Source of the DNA: Brienomyrus brachyistius
Taxonomy: Eukaryota; Chordata; Actinopteri; Osteoglossiformes; Mormyridae
DNA length: 64,000 bases
Reading direction: 5' to 3'
Assembly (NCBI RefSeq): GCF_023856365.1
Contig: NC_064543.1
Coordinates: 10,395,459-10,459,458 of the forward strand
Part shown: one piece after another, positions 61,186 to 64,000 of the stretch
Position numbering within the stretch: position 1 is the stretch's first letter
Layout: every line of letters starts with the position of its first letter
Position numbers and translations under genes: made by a program
The notes under the pieces: generated by a model
What the model was told of the DNA's origin: nothing
The model's input: only the letters and a program-made list of their open reading frames with translations
The model's database searches: none

Positions 61186-62980
61186 AGTACATAACGTAAT
61201 GAGAAACTTGCATTACTTTCAGCAGCTACATTAATTTCCGATAAATGACGCGAGGGATCCGAAATACTTAACAATGACAGCATTTGGTCAAATAGAATGT
61301 TCAGGTAAAAAAATATGAACAGCAGCTCTCAACTCAATATATGAAGAGCCTCAAGCAAGGCAGTTCCTTGGTGGAATCATTACAACTACTAACAGCAATA
61401 CAGCATGGTGCAAGCATAATATCAGAATCTCCTGTCAGGAACAGCCAGGCTAACAGAGATCCAGTATTTCTGCTTCCTTTCTATGAATATTCCAAGATGT
61501 CTTGGGTTGGGTCGTTCCATCATTTATATGCCTATAATAACATACTCAGCCCTCCAGTAAACACTGAACAATAATCATTCAATTGCAGAGTTTATGGATA
61601 AGTACACAAACATGGAACACTAGAACACAACAGTAATACTCATTATTATCCCAAGGAGCATATTCACAATACAGTTGTAAATGCTCCATAAATGTATGAT
61701 TGTTTTAAGTATGTGATAGAAGGGATGATGCCATCGGTTTCCAAAAAAATTCAGATGACGTTCATATTCCTTCAAACTTCCCATTTCTTACTGCTGGTCT
61801 CTCTTTACATTGATATGTGTTGCTTTAGTTTGTGTCTGCATACATAACGTTTGTTACTCCATCAAACTTTACTCCCCATAGTCCCATCTTTATCACAACG
61901 TCCTAAACATTTACCTGTACTATAGTCCCGTACCACACATGCTAGCCAACAAATGTATAAATAAATGGTAGTCACACAGATGTTACAACTAATTAATCTC
62001 TAACTTCAGAACAGATGAAATGTTGAAGCGGTATGCCTAAATCATGGGGATTGATGATTGTCCTAGAGAAATCAATACCCCTAATACATCACCCTGTATC
62101 TTTTGAAATATGCAAAACATCAAATTTCAGTAGTGTTCGTAGTACAAGGCATTTATCTTATTAAGCACAAGTTGACCTGTATGATCAGACTTGTTCAGAA
62201 AGGTTAAATTCGTGATTTAAAACATTAGCTACATCAGCTAACTGATGCATTTATCTCACTCCCTGTTGGACTGTTATCAGGTGCTTCAAAACAAGATGAT
62301 TTTTTTTTTTTAAGTATTTCACTGTAGGGAAAGCTGCTATGTAACCATTCGAGCACTGGTTCATCATGTCCTATTCACCAAGCCGCCTTTCTCACACTGC
62401 CTGCAAAGTGGTACACCCATTATCTGCAAGACTGGCATTCATGCCATCTGCAATTCAAAACATAATCACGCAGCAGACTAAACTCTGCTCTTACATGATT
62501 GTAAGACTCAGAAATTCAATCATTCCTTAAATCATCCAATCAGTTCCCTGGAGTAGAAAGCACTCGTCAACCACATTTATCTCCAGGATTCATCACCTAC
62601 AATTCAAACCAAGCCCCCATGATGCCTCTATGGCCATTGAATCTATGTGCGCAGGGGCATGAATAACAGCCTCGCAAGTCATGGCTTTTGATTCACTAAT
62701 ATGGTGTGCTGCAGTGTGAGCAGCACTGACGATCAGTATTTGCTGATTTAATCATGCAGGCAGCTTTACATCAACAGGAAGCCTGTATTAAAGGTCAAGC
62801 TATAAAATATGACCTATATTTTCCAGGGAGGGGGACCATTCCCTACTGCATCTTCCACCTCTCTGACTGAAGCAAACACAAATAATAAATGCATTACCAA
62901 TGCATCTCACCTGATTCTAACTTATGAACAAACAGTGTATTATAGTATATTACTTTGATAAACATTTAAGTTTCCCAAGC

Positions 62981-63253
62981 AGATAATTTTGGCTCATGGG
63001 AGTTAAACAAAAATGTTCTGAGGGCAAAATGAAAAATGATCAATGCTATCTGTTATATTGTAGAGGATGATGGATCCAGGCAACTAGAGGAAGTGGGACC
63101 AACCAATCAGATGCCTTGGTCCCGCCTCCTCCAGTTGTTTGGACCCACCTTCCCTACAATCTGAATAGCTGTTTCTCTGAACCAATCATTTTTCATTCTA
63201 CCTTCAAAACATTTTGGTCTAAGTAAAATTTCTCACAAGCATAATTTTGTCAG
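62981..63253. mobile_element. palindromic MITE with nested inverted arms
   Basis: Left AAAAATGTTCTGAGGGCAAAA and TGAAAAATGATC mirror right AATCATTTTTCATTCTACC and TTCAAAACATTTT; inner GTGGGACCAACC mirrors GGTCCCGCC. Right-arm fragments also occur at 27128-27195 and around 27918-27968. Confidence 0.72.
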
Positions 63254-64000
63254 TCCTCAGAACAGATCAAATTGAATCAACAAACCAAATCATAACCTAA
63301 AACACGTACGCTAGAGAGCAGTCTAAACTTGATGAACTTGTAAGCCAAAGATACACAGATATTACAGAGAGTGGCAAGACAAAAAAGACACACTGGTTAT
63401 ATACCTGTATATGAAAGAATATACAATATAATGGAATCATTAATGGAAGTATAGTTAATGTGGACCCCACAACAGCAGTATTATGTAGCATGAGGTCAGC
63501 TGGGACTCTACAGCTGTCAAGCAGGAATCCATTACCAGAGAGTTCTTACGAATTACCCATTTTTAACTTAAGCACTTTTCTAAACAGTCTATAAATTCTG
63601 TTGCCTGGTAAAGACATGAAACATTGATAATTTCATCTCCCTGATTCCTGGTTACATGCAACTTAAGAAATGGGTTATCGACATTTGAAGAGGCACCCTA
63701 ACTAGCAAGAAAGACTTCGAAATAGAGGGGATGGGTCGGATGTTGTCACCTGCACACCAGCCCAATAAGGACATGATGAGGAGTGGCTCGTCACACAATG
63801 TAACACGAACATAGTACATGCTCCCTATACCTTGGTGCCAGCCCATGGAAGTGGCACAACTATATAGAAGAGATTCTGCATAGCAACCTCACGCAAAGAT
63901 CACAACCCGCAAAGAACATGGCACAGAAATATATGGAACGCTTGGAGTGTTTCCATCTGCTGTCCTCAGAAATGAATGACTTCACTTTACTTAGTTATCA

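Larger units (their letters stand above)
59192..64000. other. right flank, presumed cep89 5' intron(s)
   Basis: Contains a degraded Tc1/mariner element (60.07-61.19 kb) and a palindromic MITE (62.98-63.25 kb). I found no further exon with credible CEP89 similarity. The N-terminal region, including the start codon, is probably beyond 64 kb. Confidence 0.5.

Overview
This is a vertebrate genomic window, almost certainly from a ray-finned (teleost-type) fish. The evidence is spliced genes with long introns, GT-AG exons that join in phase, microsatellites, and many fish-type dispersed repeats: tRNA-derived SINEs, Tc1/mariner remnants, hAT-like fold-back MITEs and LINE tails. There is no prokaryotic or viral gene organisation and no CRISPR array. 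Most longer open frames here are chance readings of repeats.

One gene dominates. Fifteen minus-strand exons between about 59.2 kb and 10.0 kb join without a phase error into roughly 572 residues of CEP89 (CCDC123), the coiled-coil distal-appendage protein of the mother centriole. Fourteen are well supported; the most 5' one (59116-59191) is tentative. The N-terminal coding exons, the start codon and the final C-terminal exon were not found. They probably lie to the right of 64 kb (or undetected at 59-64 kb) and to the left of position 1, or undetected in 1-10 kb.

A second, complete gene lies on the opposite strand inside the 22-kb penultimate intron: a single-coding-exon RING E3 ligase closely resembling RNF182 (22745-23467, 240 aa, RING plus two C-terminal membrane segments). 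A 3' splice acceptor just upstream shows that it has at least one upstream untranslated exon, and a two-codon uORF precedes its start.

The rest is intron or flank, rich in mobile-element debris. One SINE family has at least three intact copies with 9-12-bp target duplications, older decayed copies, and one copy fused head-to-head with a second fragment. Palindromic hAT-like MITEs include two with exact 8-bp duplications and one inserted within a SINE. An AT-rich MITE family occurs three times. Four Tc1/mariner-type remnants are visible. An unclassified ~0.5-kb sequence occurs twice (7.7-8.4 kb and 41.2-41.7 kb). A striking 54-bp perfect inverted repeat sits at 25.78-25.89 kb. No new multigene system is visible; the best leads are the nested antisense gene pair, the perfect palindrome and the unclassified repeats.
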